DNA of 64,000 nucleotides from Streptomyces formicae (GCF_022647665.1 NZ_CP071872.1:6386001-6450000), one strand, 5' to 3'; positions 17,933 to 26,127 are shown, numbered from the stretch's first letter. Program-made: numbers and translations. The notes: generated by a model not told the origin, from the sequence alone.

Positions 17933-20026
17933 TTGACCGTGTCGCCCGCATTTCGCCATGCCATAGCCCTGGTCGGCGCTGGTCCCCGCGGCACCTCGGT
18001 ACTCGAGAGACTCTGCGCCTCCGTGCCCGAACTGGCCCCGGAGATCCCGCTGACCGTGCATGTCGTCGACCCCGCGCCGGCCGGGCCCGGCCAGGTGTGG
18101 CGCACGGACCAGCCCGCCGAGCTGCTGATGAACACGGTGGCGTCCCAGGTGACCCTGTTCACGGACGCGAGCGTCCGCTGCGAGGGGCCGGTACGGCCGG
18201 GGCCGAGCCTGTACGAGTGGGCGGCGGCGCGCTCGGACCAGAACGGGGACGGGAACGGGGGCGGGAACGGGGACGAGGACGGGGGCGGGAACGGGGACGA
18301 GGACGGGGGCGGGGGCGGGGACGAGGACGGGCTCGGACCGGACGACTACCCGACCCGGGCCTGCTACGGCCGCTATCTGGAGTGGGCCTTCCGCAGGATC
18401 GTCGAGCGGGCTCCGGAGACGGTACGGGTGGTGGTGCACCGGGCTCGGGCGGTACGGCTCGACGACTCCAACTCCGACTCCGACGCCGTGGGCGGCGTGG
18501 GGGCGGGGCGGCCGGACGCCGGCGCGGGGCGGCTGGACGGCATGGCGCAGCACCCGGGCGACCGCGCGCAGCGGCTCGTCCTCGACGACGGCACGGTGCT
18601 GGACGGTCTGAGCGCGGTGGTGCTGGCCCAGGGCCATCTGCCGGTGACCGAGGACGCGCACCAGGACCGGCTGGGCGAGTACGCCGACCGGCACGGGCTG
18701 CGGCATTTCACCCCCGCCAACCCCGCGGACCTCGATCTCTCGGCGGTCGCCCCGGGGGAGACGGTCCTGCTGCGCGGCCTCGGCCTCAACTTCTTCGACC
18801 ACATGGCGCTGCTGACGACGGGCCGCGGCGGCGCGTTCGTACCGGACGAGAGCGCCCCGGACCGCCTGGTCTACCGCCCGTCGGGACGCGAGCCCCGGCT
18901 GTACGCGGGCTCGCGGCGCGGGGTCCCGTACCAGGCGCGAGGCGACAACGAGAAGGGCGCATCGGGCCGCCACCACCCTCTGCTCCTCACTGCGGACGTG
19001 ATCGCGGCCTTCCGCAAGCGCGCGGACGCGGGCGATCCGCCGGACTTCCTGGACGAGATATGGCCGCTCGTCGCCAAGGAGGTGGAGACGGTCTACTACG
19101 AGGCGCTGCTCACGCCCGCGGCGCAGGGCTCGCCGCCTCCCGGCTTCCGGGCGCGCTTTCTGGACGCGCCCCACGGCAGTCCGGAGGAGGCGGCGGTGCT
19201 GGACGCGTACGGGTGCGCGGCCGGCGACCGCTGGTCCTGGGAGCGGGTCTCGTACCCGCACAGGGGCGGGGAGTTCACCGGCCCCGCGGCGTTCCGCGGC
19301 TGGCTCGTCGACCATCTGCGGCGGGACGCCGGGCATGCAGCGCTCGGCAATGTGGCGGGCCCGGTGAAGGCGGCGCTCGATGTCCTGCGGGACGTACGCA
19401 ACGAGGTGCGGCAAATCGTGGACCACGCCGGGCTGTCGGGCGCGTCACGGCGGGACCACCTGGACCGCTGGTACACGCCGCTGAACGCCTTCCTCTCCAT
19501 CGGCCCGCCGCGCCGCCGGATCCAGGAGATGGCCGCACTGATCGAGGCCGGGGTGCTGGAGGTCGTCGGCCCCCGGATGTCCGTGCGGGCCGAGGGCGGG
19601 CGCTTCACGGCCGAGTCACCGGACGTGCCGGGCTCGGTGGTCGCGGCGACGACGCTGATCGAGGCCCGGCTGCCGGAGCCCGACCTGCGGCGCAGCCGCG
19701 ACGAGCTGCTGGCGAGGCTGCTGCGCACGGGCCAGTGCCGGCCTCATGTGGTCGATGGTTACGAGACGGGCGGGCTGGACGTGACGGAGCGGCCGTACTG
19801 TCTGATCGACCGTCAGGGGCGGGCGCATCCGCGGCGGTTCGCGTTCGGCGTGCCCACGGAGGGGGTGCACTGGGTGACCGCGGCCGGGGCCCGGCCGGGG
19901 GTGGACTCGGTGACGCTGTCGGACGCGGACGCGGTGGCGAGGGCGGCGCTGGCGATCACGGCGCGGTGTGAACTTCTCATGAAAAACGACCGCCGACCAA
20001 ATGTTGAACTTGCAAGCATTGATTAG
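17933..20026 (+). CDS. FAD/NAD(P)-binding protein of the NAD_binding_9 type (697 aa)
   Basis: The N-terminal Rossmann motif AIALVGAGPRGTSVLERL is followed by VWRTDQPAELLMNTVASQ, a family feature. A Gly/Asp/Glu/Asn-rich insert (about residues 100-130) is encoded by 24-bp DNA repeats at 18240-18333. The C-terminal part has R-x-W-Y-T-P-L-N-A-F and RRFAFGVPTEGVHW. TTG 17933 is chosen because CTGGGAG is 8 bases upstream and it begins just before the Rossmann strand; ATG 17846 or GTG 17939 are alternatives. Function unknown; an N-hydroxylase-like flavoenzyme is possible. Confidence 0.78.
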   Translation: MTVSPAFRHAIALVGAGPRGTSVLERLCASVPELAPEIPLTVHVVDPAPAGPGQVWRTDQPAELLMNTVASQVTLFTDASVRCEGPVRPGPSLYEWAAARSDQNGDGNGGGNGDEDGGGNGDEDGGGGGDEDGLGPDDYPTRACYGRYLEWAFRRIVERAPETVRVVVHRARAVRLDDSNSDSDAVGGVGAGRPDAGAGRLDGMAQHPGDRAQRLVLDDGTVLDGLSAVVLAQGHLPVTEDAHQDRLGEYADRHGLRHFTPANPADLDLSAVAPGETVLLRGLGLNFFDHMALLTTGRGGAFVPDESAPDRLVYRPSGREPRLYAGSRRGVPYQARGDNEKGASGRHHPLLLTADVIAAFRKRADAGDPPDFLDEIWPLVAKEVETVYYEALLTPAAQGSPPPGFRARFLDAPHGSPEEAAVLDAYGCAAGDRWSWERVSYPHRGGEFTGPAAFRGWLVDHLRRDAGHAALGNVAGPVKAALDVLRDVRNEVRQIVDHAGLSGASRRDHLDRWYTPLNAFLSIGPPRRRIQEMAALIEAGVLEVVGPRMSVRAEGGRFTAESPDVPGSVVAATTLIEARLPEPDLRRSRDELLARLLRTGQCRPHVVDGYETGGLDVTERPYCLIDRQGRAHPRRFAFGVPTEGVHWVTAAGARPGVDSVTLSDADAVARAALAITARCELLMKNDRRPNVELASID

Positions 20027-20041
20027 GCCTGCCTAACTTAA
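20023..20041. promoter_or_regulatory. Iron box (DmdR1/IdeR-type operator)
   Basis: Read on the minus strand, TTAAGTTAGGCAGGCCTAA matches 15 of 19 positions of the IdeR/DmdR consensus TTAGGTTAGGCTAACCTAA. It begins inside the stop codon of the FAD gene and ends 43 bp before the DoxX start, so it most likely represses doxX transcription when iron is plentiful. Confidence 0.7.
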
Positions 20042-20084
20042 GGACTCGTCGGTTCACGTCCCCTGACCGAAGGAGTCCCCCCAC

Positions 20085-20570
20085 ATGGCCACTCGCCAGC
20101 TGTCCACCCGGCTCGACCAGGCACAGCCGTACGCACTCGGCCTCTTCCGCATCGTCATCGGCCTGCTCTTCGCCTGTCACGGCGCCGCCTCGCTCTTCGG
20201 CGTCCTCGGCGGCGCGATGGGCGGCGGCACCGTGCCCACCGGCACCTGGCCCGGCTGGTACGCGGCCGTCATCCAGCTGGTCGGCGGCGGCCTGGTGCTG
20301 ATCGGCCTCGGCACGCGCGCGGCGGCGTTCATCGCCTCGGGGTCGATGGCGTACGCGTACTTCAAGGTGCACCAGCCCGAGTCGCTCTTCCCGCTGCAGA
20401 ACGGCGGCGAGGCGTCCGCGATCTTCTGCTGGGCCTTCCTGCTGCTCGTCTTCACCGGCCCAGGCGCGCTGGCGCTCGACCGCTTGTTCGCGCCGCGCGG
20501 CGCGACGACCGAGGCGGCGGCCGACGGGGCCGAGCGGCGCGACGAGGCCAAGGCCCCCGTCGCGGCCTGA
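20085..20570 (+). CDS. DoxX family membrane protein (161 aa)
   Basis: Four transmembrane helices (LGLFRIVIGLLFACHGAASL, WYAAVIQLVGGGLVLIGLG, AFIASGSMAYAYF, AIFCWAFLLLVFTGPGALAL) with the DoxX pattern H-G at the end of helix 1 and D-R after helix 4. In mycobacteria DoxX works with SodA and a thiosulfate sulfurtransferase in oxidative-stress defence. The upstream iron box suggests iron-dependent expression. Start ATG 20085 after AAGGAG. Confidence 0.88.
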   Translation: MATRQLSTRLDQAQPYALGLFRIVIGLLFACHGAASLFGVLGGAMGGGTVPTGTWPGWYAAVIQLVGGGLVLIGLGTRAAAFIASGSMAYAYFKVHQPESLFPLQNGGEASAIFCWAFLLLVFTGPGALALDRLFAPRGATTEAAADGAERRDEAKAPVAA

Positions 20571-21023
20571 CGCCCTGCCCCGCCCACGAGCCCGGAATCC
20601 GGCACCGCCGGCCCGGGCCCGTGGCGTGCCGGGGGCCTGTGCCCGTCCGGTGCCCGCGCCTGCGTCTGCGTCTGTCCGGTGCCTGCGTCTACGACCGCCG
20701 GTGCCTGCGCCTACGACCCGTCCGGTGCCTGTGTCTGCGCTCGGGGCGGACACCCCCGGGCCACCTGGTCGCGCGCACGGGCCGGGCCTGCCGGTACGGC
20801 CGGGCCCGCACGTACGGCCGGGGCCTGACGCCTGACGGCCGGGCCCGCTCGCACCACCGGGCCTGCCCCTACAGCCCCGCCGGGGCGTACGGGCGTGCCC
20901 GACTTCACCCCCACCCCTGCCGCGGCCCGCCCGCATCCCGGGCGTACGCTCTGTGGCTGTCATGCCGCCCCTGCCGCTCCCCTGCGACGTCGCGGCCTTC
21001 TCTCGGGAATCGGGGAGTTCCAG
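20571..21023. other. 453-bp non-coding region with a hairpin and short repeats
   Basis: A hairpin (arms 20584-20595 and 20613-20624, one mismatch) can end doxX transcription. From about 20630 to 20880 the DNA is an imperfect array of TGCCTGCG/TCTACGA- and GGCCGGGCC-type repeats. No plausible gene is seen on either strand. The right end has the DedA ribosome binding site GGGGAG. Confidence 0.6.
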
Positions 21024-21659
21024 GTGCTCGACAGCATGGGGCTGGCGGAGCTGACCGGCGGCCCATGGATCTACGCCGTGGTCGCCCTGTCCGTGCTCCT
21101 GGACGTCTTTCTGCCGGTGCTGCCCAGCGGCGTGCTCGTCATCACCGCGGCGACCGCCGCCGCGGCCGGGACGAGGGCCGCCGCCGACCAGGCGGCGCAG
21201 CCGCAGGAGGTGCCCTCGCTGCTGGCACTGCTCCTGTGCGCCACCACCGCGTCCGTACTGGGCGACCTCGTCGCGTACCGCCTCGCCTGGCGCGGCGGCG
21301 ACCGGCTGGACCGCGCCATCGCGCGGTCCCGGCGGCTGACCTCGGCGCAGGAACGTCTCGGCGCGGCGCTCGGCCGCGGCGGCGGGCTGCTCGTGGTCAT
21401 CGCCCGCTTCGCCCCGGCGGGCCGCTCGATCGTCTCCCTGGGCGCGGGCGCGGCGCACCGCCGGGTCCAGGAGTTCCTGCCGTGGTCGGCCCTCGCGGCC
21501 GTGGCCTGGGCGGGCTACAGCGTCGGCCTCGGCTACTTCGGCGGCCAGTGGCTGGGCGCTACCTGGGTGGGCGTGGCGGTGTCGGTCGTCGCGCTCTTCG
21601 CCGCGGGCGCCGTCGCGGCCTACGTCATCCGACGTCCACGGACTCCGGAACCTGCCTAG
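21024..21659 (+). CDS. DedA family membrane protein (211 aa)
   Basis: SNARE-associated/DedA domain: hydrophobic VVALSVLLDVFLPVLPSGVL, LLLCATTASVLGDLVAYRLA, the conserved arginine motif ARFAPAGRSIVSLGAGAAHR and WAGYSVGLGYFGGQWL. DedA proteins flip phospholipids or polyprenyl-phosphate carriers and support membrane homeostasis. GTG 21024 is chosen for its GGGGAG 7 bases upstream. Its 3' end overlaps the tail of the convergent DUF2277 gene by 35 bp. Confidence 0.85.
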   Translation: MLDSMGLAELTGGPWIYAVVALSVLLDVFLPVLPSGVLVITAATAAAAGTRAAADQAAQPQEVPSLLALLLCATTASVLGDLVAYRLAWRGGDRLDRAIARSRRLTSAQERLGAALGRGGGLLVVIARFAPAGRSIVSLGAGAAHRRVQEFLPWSALAAVAWAGYSVGLGYFGGQWLGATWVGVAVSVVALFAAGAVAAYVIRRPRTPEPA

Positions 21660-21867
21660 CGCCGCGGATCTCGAGGCCGTCGAGCAGGGCGCGGGTCGCC
21701 TCCGCTATCTCGTCGACCGCCCGGTCGAACACCTCGCGGTTGTGTGCGGCGGGCGCCCGGAAGCCGGACACCTTCCGTACGTACTGCAGGGCGGCGGCAC
21801 GGACGTCGTCGTCGGTGGCCTCATGCGGGAGGGCGGGAGGGCGGAGGGTCTTGATGCTTCGGCACAT
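21625..21867 (-). CDS. DUF2277 protein (80 aa)
   Basis: Starts MCRSIKTLRPPALPHEATDD and continues VRAAALQYVRKVSGFRAP, the DUF2277 signature (M-C-R-x-I-K-x-L-R near the N-terminus). Small helical cytosolic protein, function unknown. There is almost no leader: the ATG at 21867 stands 6 bases after a candidate -10, so the mRNA is probably leaderless. It is the first of two small minus-strand genes with a TTGTCAGTG promoter element. Confidence 0.85.
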   Translation of the reverse strand: MCRSIKTLRPPALPHEATDDDVRAAALQYVRKVSGFRAPAAHNREVFDRAVDEIAEATRALLDGLEIRGARQVPESVDVG

Positions 21868-21873
21868 GACCCC

Positions 21874-21896
21874 AGTGTGGGCCACGCCACTGACAA
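21874..21896 (-). promoter_or_regulatory. Weak RecA-independent DNA-damage (PafBC-type) promoter of the DUF2277 gene
   Basis: TTGTCAGTG (21896-21888), 8-base spacer, then CACACT (21879-21874). The first part is identical to the motif of the next gene, but the -10 hexamer lacks the leading T of TAnnnT. Confidence 0.45.
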
Positions 21897-21914
21897 CGGG
21901 CCCGCGTCCGCGAA

Positions 21915-22145
21915 TCAGGCGGCTTCGCCGACCGGCCGCACCGCAAAGGCGCCCGCGCCGTCGTCCGCGTCCCGGGCGTCCCCGGCAGGCCCGACCGCCG
22001 CGGCCCACTCCACCAGCAGCCGCTGGTACCGCGCCTCGTCCACAGCGGACAGCCGACCGCCGGAACGGTCCCAGAGCGCACGGATCTCCGCATTCACCAG
22101 GGCAGCGGACCGTACGGAACCAGGCTTGCGAAGGTTGGGGGACAT
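21915..22145 (-). CDS. Small conserved protein, paralogue of the gene at 30246 (76 aa)
   Basis: Unrecognised family. The core GSVRSAALVNAEIRALW followed by RYQRLLVEWAAAV is shared with the 58-residue protein at 30246-30422 (GSVRSAAAINEEIRALW, RYELLLVEWEAAM). It is predicted to be two helices with a charged C-tail. The ATG at 22145 lies 7 bases after a -10 element, so the message is leaderless. The promoter fits a DNA-damage motif, which suggests a damage-inducible role (inference). Confidence 0.75.
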   Translation of the reverse strand: MSPNLRKPGSVRSAALVNAEIRALWDRSGGRLSAVDEARYQRLLVEWAAAVGPAGDARDADDGAGAFAVRPVGEAA

Positions 22146-22152
22146 GCGGACA

Positions 22153-22175
22153 AGGCTACGGCTCCCCACTGACAA
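22153..22175 (-). promoter_or_regulatory. RecA-independent DNA-damage (PafBC-type) promoter
   Basis: TTGTCAGTG (22175-22167), 8-base spacer, TAGCCT (22158-22153). This fits the published mycobacterial RecA-NDp consensus tTGTCRGtg-N8-TAnnnT at every defined position. Transcription would start at or next to the ATG at 22145. Confidence 0.7.
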
Positions 22176-22328
22176 CAGGGGTCCCCAGAGCGCCCAAGGT
22201 GACGGAAACCATAGTTTCGGGGCACCAAGGGTGACTGACGGCACGTCACCCCCGGCGCCGCAGCACGAGAAACGGGCCCGGCCGGAGCCGGACCCGTTGA
22301 CAGTCGCCTCGGCACCCTGGCCGGTCAC

Positions 22329-22835
22329 TCAGCGGCCACCTCCGCCGCCACCGCCCCCGCCGCCGCCACCGCGACCACCGCCGCCGTCGCCACCGCCGCC
22401 ACCTCCACGGCCGCCGTCGCCGCCGCCACCGCGGTCGCCACCCCAGCCGCCGCCACCGCGGTCGCCGCCGTCGCCACCACGGCCACCGTCGCCACCGCGG
22501 CCGTAATCGTCGTAGTAGTAGCCGTAGTCGCCCCCGCGGCCGTAGTCGTCGTAGTAGTAGCCGTAATAGCCGCCGCGACCGTAGTCGTCGTAGTAGCCCC
22601 GGTCACGACCTCGATCGCCCCACCAGAACCCGTAGTCGTACCTGCCGCGGTCATAGTCGTCGCAGTAGCGGCGCTCGTCGTACAGGTAGTCCCGCCAGTC
22701 ACAGCTGTAGCCGCTCCTCGCGTCACTCGCGACGGCGCCGGTCATGGGCGTCGCGACGGCGCCACTCATGGGCATGAGGGCGAGCGCAAACCCTGCGGCA
22801 CCGGCTGAGACCGCGGCAAGGATCCTGCGGCGCAT
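22329..22835 (-). CDS. Secreted Gly/Tyr/Asp-rich protein (168 aa)
   Basis: Signal peptide (RRRILAAVSAGAAGFALALM, cleavage near AVA), then a short Cys-containing part (YSCDWRDYLYDERRYCDDY), two copies of YYDDYGRGG/YGYYYDDYGRGG, and a C-terminal run that is almost pure Gly with some Asp/Arg. No catalytic motif. It resembles structural or adhesive surface proteins. ATG 22835 is preferred over 22841 because GGAGG then sits 9 bases upstream. The repeat region may be length-variable. Confidence 0.75.
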   Translation of the reverse strand: MRRRILAAVSAGAAGFALALMPMSGAVATPMTGAVASDARSGYSCDWRDYLYDERRYCDDYDRGRYDYGFWWGDRGRDRGYYDDYGRGGYYGYYYDDYGRGGDYGYYYDDYGRGGDGGRGGDGGDRGGGGWGGDRGGGGDGGRGGGGGGDGGGGRGGGGGGGGGGGGR

Positions 22836-23105
22836 CGTCATGCACCTCCGGGAATGAGTTGTTTCCAAATCAGACTATTCGGGCATTTTCCACCCTGCGC
22901 CTCCCCCTTCGGGATGTCAATCACGGAGCCGCCCGCACCCCTGGCACCTGGCCAACGGACCCGGGACGCCTCGGTGTTGACCGCGCCCCTCCCCGGCCGC
23001 CGTCCGATACGGACCGGCCGGGCCGTCCGACACGGGCCGTCCGACACGGGGCGGACCGCGCGACCCGGGCCACGTACTGCGCAATCCGTCCCGCGGACCC
23101 CCGCC
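22836..23105. other. Upstream region of the Gly-rich gene, no gene seen
   Basis: Near 22870 is an A/T-rich stretch (AATAGTCTGATTTGG read on the minus strand) that probably contains the promoter of the Gly-rich gene. The rest, to the small element at 23106, is GC-rich DNA with repeated CCGTCCGACACGG-like motifs and no convincing reading frame. Confidence 0.5.
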
Positions 23106-23213
23106 AGGGCCTGCCGTTCGGATCAGGCCGACGGTGACATCAGCGGCTACCGCCGCAGGGCGAGCGGGGCGCCAGGGCACGCGAGCCAGCAAGATCCGAG
23201 CGACAGGCCCTAG
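23106..23213. mobile_element. Short (108 bp) CTAG-type non-autonomous element, copy C
   Basis: Termini AGGGCCTGCCGTTCGGATC (left) and the complement of CTAGGGCCTGTCGCTCGGATC (right) form a 19-bp inverted repeat with two mismatches. The inside shares GATCAGGCCG, a TGACATCAGCGG block (inverted relative to copy A) and GCCAGGGCACGCGAGCC with the 252-bp copy at 51769. No open reading frame. The right-hand CTAG contains the stop codon of the VOC remnant. Confidence 0.75.
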
Positions 23214-23365
23214 GCCGTGATCATCCAGATATGACCGTCCGGGTCGGCGAAGGCACCGGCATACCCCCACGGCCGCCGGCCGGGCGGCGTAACGACGGTC
23301 GCGCCCGCCGTCTCGGCACGTCGCACCGTCTCGTCCACGGCGCCCTCACCACCGGGCGCCACCCC
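23210..23365 (-). pseudogene. VOC (glyoxalase/bleomycin-resistance) family, C-terminal remnant
   Basis: The last 47 codons read GAVDETVRRAETAGATVV, then PWGYAGAFADPDGHIWMITA, the usual end of a VOC domain with the metal-ligand-bearing GYAGAFADPDGH strand. The preceding sequence does not match the family, so the N-terminal two-thirds are missing. The TAG stop is the end of the mobile element next to it. Confidence 0.7.
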
Positions 23366-23471
23366 GCCTGAACCCCGGCCGGGCGACGACGACTGCCCCA
23401 CGGCGCTCGATGTCCGTTCATCCGGCGGCTCGCGGCCGGCGCGGAGGTCTCGACCCCGTCGGCGCATGCGG

Positions 23472-24020
23472 TCAGATGCCGAACTCCTGCGGGGACAGGC
23501 CGAGCACCGAGCACGCCTCGCGCAGCACCTGCTCCTCGGCCGGCGCGACGAATCCGTCCGCACCGGCGACGACGAAGCCGGTCTGCACGACCGCCCTGGC
23601 CTCCGTCGGCTTCTTCGCCGCCTTGGCGATCTCCTGCATGGCCTCCGCCTTGCCCTGCTGGAAGTTGAACGCCAGCTGGTCGACGTGCTTGTTGAAGCGC
23701 TGCCGCAGCTGCTCGGACGGGAAGTTCTGCAGGACGTCGTTGTTCAGGATCAGCGACTCCACATGCTGCCGCTCGGCCGGGTCGACATGCCCGTCGGCGG
23801 CCGCGACCAGGGCGCACATCGCCATGCTGGCGTCCCGGTAGGCACCGCTCTTCAACTCCGTCTTGAGGGAGGTGAGCTGCGTCTTGAGCGTGTTCACCAG
23901 CTGAGCCCGCGATCCGCCGGTGGATCCTGCACCCGGCCGCCCGTGTCCGCCGGAGCCCCGCGACTGGGACTGCTGCTGCAGATTCTTGGCCTGGTCCTTG
24001 ATCCGATCCCACATCGCCAC
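23472..24020 (-). CDS. terB: TerB-like tellurite-resistance family protein (182 aa)
   Basis: After an N-terminal basic/Gln-rich linker (MAMWDRIKDQAKNLQQQ...), the TerB domain reads LKTELKSGAYRDASMAMCAL, VAAADGHVDPAERQHVESLI and VVAGADGFVAPAEEQVLREA, with the two Asp-rich metal-binding loops AADGHVD and GADGFVA. GTG 24020 is chosen because GAGGTGG stands 8 bases upstream; ATG 24014 is the alternative. TerB is a membrane-associated metal-sensing component of Ter stress systems. It is isolated from the main ter locus at 37-48 kb. Confidence 0.88.
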   Translation of the reverse strand: MAMWDRIKDQAKNLQQQSQSRGSGGHGRPGAGSTGGSRAQLVNTLKTQLTSLKTELKSGAYRDASMAMCALVAAADGHVDPAERQHVESLILNNDVLQNFPSEQLRQRFNKHVDQLAFNFQQGKAEAMQEIAKAAKKPTEARAVVQTGFVVAGADGFVAPAEEQVLREACSVLGLSPQEFGI

Positions 24021-24242
24021 TCGTGCCACCTCAGCTTCTGCTCGTGCCGTACCGGTCGTCCGCGCATTTCCGCGCACTCTCCCGCCAACGGCTCCCGGCC
24101 CCCCGAAGTTCCGCGGCCGCCCGGCGGCACGGCACCGCTGATCAGCGCTGAGCCGTGACGCCGGCCCCTCATCAGGCGCCCGATTCCGGGCCGGCCCGCA
24201 TTGCCGCAGGCGCGGCCGACCCCCGGTTTTCTTGTGGCCAGG

Positions 24243-24290
24243 AATACCTAGAGCTACCATGCATTGCAGCCCTAGGCATGGGCGGCATGG
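24243..24290. promoter_or_regulatory. Possible PadR operator
   Basis: The sequence before the padR gene has symmetric parts TACCTAGAGCTACC, ATGCATTGCA and CCTAGG within 45 bp. PadR proteins often autoregulate from such sites. Only position and symmetry support it. Confidence 0.4.
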
Positions 24291-24307
24291 GCACACAGGG
24301 AGGTCTC

Positions 24308-24682
24308 GTGAAGGTCACCAAGGATCTCGTCGCCGCGTCGGCGACACCGATGGTGCTGGGCATCCTGGCCGATGGGGAGAGCTACGGCTACGCCATCCTC
24401 AGACGGATCAACGAGCTGTCCGGTGGCGAGCTGGACTGGACCGAGGGACTGCTCTACCCGTTGCTGCACCGGCTTGAGCGCCTCGGACACGTGGAGTCGA
24501 GCTGGCAGTCGGTCACCGGGGAGCGGCGGCGCAAGTACTACCGCATCACCAGCACCGGCCTGGCCGAGCTCGCCGAGCAACGCCGCCAGTGGGACACGGT
24601 CGTGGACGCACTGAAGAAGGTCTGGCTCGGCCCCGGCGATCTGAGGACGACGACAGCGATCCCGTTGGGGGGCCCGGCATGA
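24308..24682 (+). CDS. PadR-family transcriptional regulator (124 aa)
   Basis: Winged-helix PadR domain: LGILADGESYGYAILRRINE, LDWTEGLLYPLLHRLERLGH and RRRKYYRITSTG, followed by a short dimer helix. GTG 24308 has GGGAGG upstream. The stop overlaps the start of the next gene by four bases (ATGA), so the regulator and the membrane protein are translationally coupled. It probably represses the operon until a ligand or membrane stress is sensed. Confidence 0.92.
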   Translation: MKVTKDLVAASATPMVLGILADGESYGYAILRRINELSGGELDWTEGLLYPLLHRLERLGHVESSWQSVTGERRRKYYRITSTGLAELAEQRRQWDTVVDALKKVWLGPGDLRTTTAIPLGGPA

Positions 24683-26052
24683 CAGCGCCAGAAGGCCAGG
24701 ACGAGCTGGAGGCCCAGTTCACTCAGTGGCGCCACTACGTGCAGCGCCGCCCAGAGCTTCGGCAGTCCGACGCCGAGGAGCTCGAAGACCATCTCCGGGG
24801 TTCCGTCGATGAGCTCGTCGCCGTCGGCCTGCGCGCCGACGAGGCGTTTCTGGTCGCGGTCAAACGCATGGGTGGCCTGGACGAACTGTCCCGCGAATTC
24901 GCCCGGGAGCATTCCGAACGGCTGTGGAAGCAACTGGTGCTCACCGGCGAGCCTGACGGCCCGGCGCGGGACACCGGGCAGCGGCGCGTACTGATCGCGA
25001 TGGTCATCTGCGCGGCAGGCGCGGCGGTGTCCGTGAAGGTGCCGGAACTGTTCGGGGTGAGCATCGAACAGGGCGACGCGTTCTACGGGCTCAACCTCAG
25101 CCTGTTCACGCTGCCTTGGCTGGCGGCCTTCCTGGCCTGGCGCCGTCGGGCCGCACCGGGACTGATCGGCGTACTGGTGGCGTTGTTCGCGCTCGGCGCG
25201 GTGGCAGCCAACGTCTACCGTCTCGCCGACGACTCCCAGTCACTCGTCCTGACCTGCATCCATCTCCCCATCGCCCTGTGGTTCGTGGTCGGCCTGGCCT
25301 ACGTGTCCGACGATGTGCGATCGTCACGCCGGCAAATGGACTTCATCCGCTTCACCGGCGAATGGTTCGTCTATCTCGCCCTCATCACCTCCGGCGGCGG
25401 TGTGCTGGTCGCGTTCGTCTTCGGGACCTTCACGGCCATCGGGATCGTCCCCGAGGTCTTCGTCCAGCAGTGGCTTCTTCCCTGCGGGGGCGTGGCCGCG
25501 GTGGTGGTGGCCGCGTGGCTCGTCGAGGCGAAGCAGAGCGTCGTCGAGAACATGGCCCCCGTGCTCGCGCGACTGTTCACCCCGCTCTTCACCGCGGTGC
25601 TGCTGGCCTTCCTCGTCGCCTTCGGCTGGACCAGCGCCGGCATCGACGTCGAGCGGGAAGCACTGATCCTGTTCGACCTCCTGCTGGTCGTGGTGCTGGG
25701 GCTGCTGCTCTACTCCCTCTCGGCCCGCGATCCCCTGGCCCCGCCCGGCCTGTTCGACAAGCTGCAGCTCGCCCTCGTCGTCAGCGCACTGGCCATCGAT
25801 GTACTGGTGCTGCTGGAGATCGCCGGGCGCATCAGCGAGTACGGCACCACACCCAACAAGGCGGCGGCGCTCGGCGAGAACGTCATCCTGCTGGTCAACC
25901 TCGCCTGGTCGGTGTGGCTGGTGCTGGGTTTCATCCGCCGGCGCACACCGTTCGTGGCACTCGAACGCTGGCAGACCGGCTATCTCCCCGTATACGCCGC
26001 GTGGGCCTGGGTCGTGGCCCTGGTCTTTCCCCCGCTGTTCGACTACCTCTGA
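24679..26052 (+). CDS. Permease-prefix-domain membrane protein (457 aa)
   Basis: N-terminal cytosolic helical domain of about 75 residues (YVQRRPELRQSDAEELEDHL, RGSVDELVAVGLRADEAF), the permease prefix domain that commonly follows PadR, then about ten transmembrane helices (for example VVAAWLVEAKQS flanking segments, LILFDLLLVVVLGLLLYSL). No ABC-permease or enzyme motif was recognised. Coupled to the padR gene by an ATGA overlap. Probably a PadR-controlled membrane-stress protein. Confidence 0.8.
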   Translation: MTAPEGQDELEAQFTQWRHYVQRRPELRQSDAEELEDHLRGSVDELVAVGLRADEAFLVAVKRMGGLDELSREFAREHSERLWKQLVLTGEPDGPARDTGQRRVLIAMVICAAGAAVSVKVPELFGVSIEQGDAFYGLNLSLFTLPWLAAFLAWRRRAAPGLIGVLVALFALGAVAANVYRLADDSQSLVLTCIHLPIALWFVVGLAYVSDDVRSSRRQMDFIRFTGEWFVYLALITSGGGVLVAFVFGTFTAIGIVPEVFVQQWLLPCGGVAAVVVAAWLVEAKQSVVENMAPVLARLFTPLFTAVLLAFLVAFGWTSAGIDVEREALILFDLLLVVVLGLLLYSLSARDPLAPPGLFDKLQLALVVSALAIDVLVLLEIAGRISEYGTTPNKAAALGENVILLVNLAWSVWLVLGFIRRRTPFVALERWQTGYLPVYAAWAWVVALVFPPLFDYL

Positions 26053-26095
26053 CCGACACCCTCACAACCCCGTAGCGTCCGGATCCGGGCCACCG

Positions 26096-26127
26096 AAGGC
26101 CCTCAGCCTTGATCGGCTGGGGGCCTT
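26096..26127 (+). terminator. Hairpin after the padR operon
   Basis: AAGGCCCTCAGCC pairs with GGCTGGGGGCCTT (13 bp, one U-G pair) around a TTGATC loop, 44 bp past the stop codon. Confidence 0.75.

Noticed and set aside
20621..22234. 537-codon plus-strand frame running through the DedA region
   Set aside because: Shadow of DedA and of repetitive DNA; no family resemblance.
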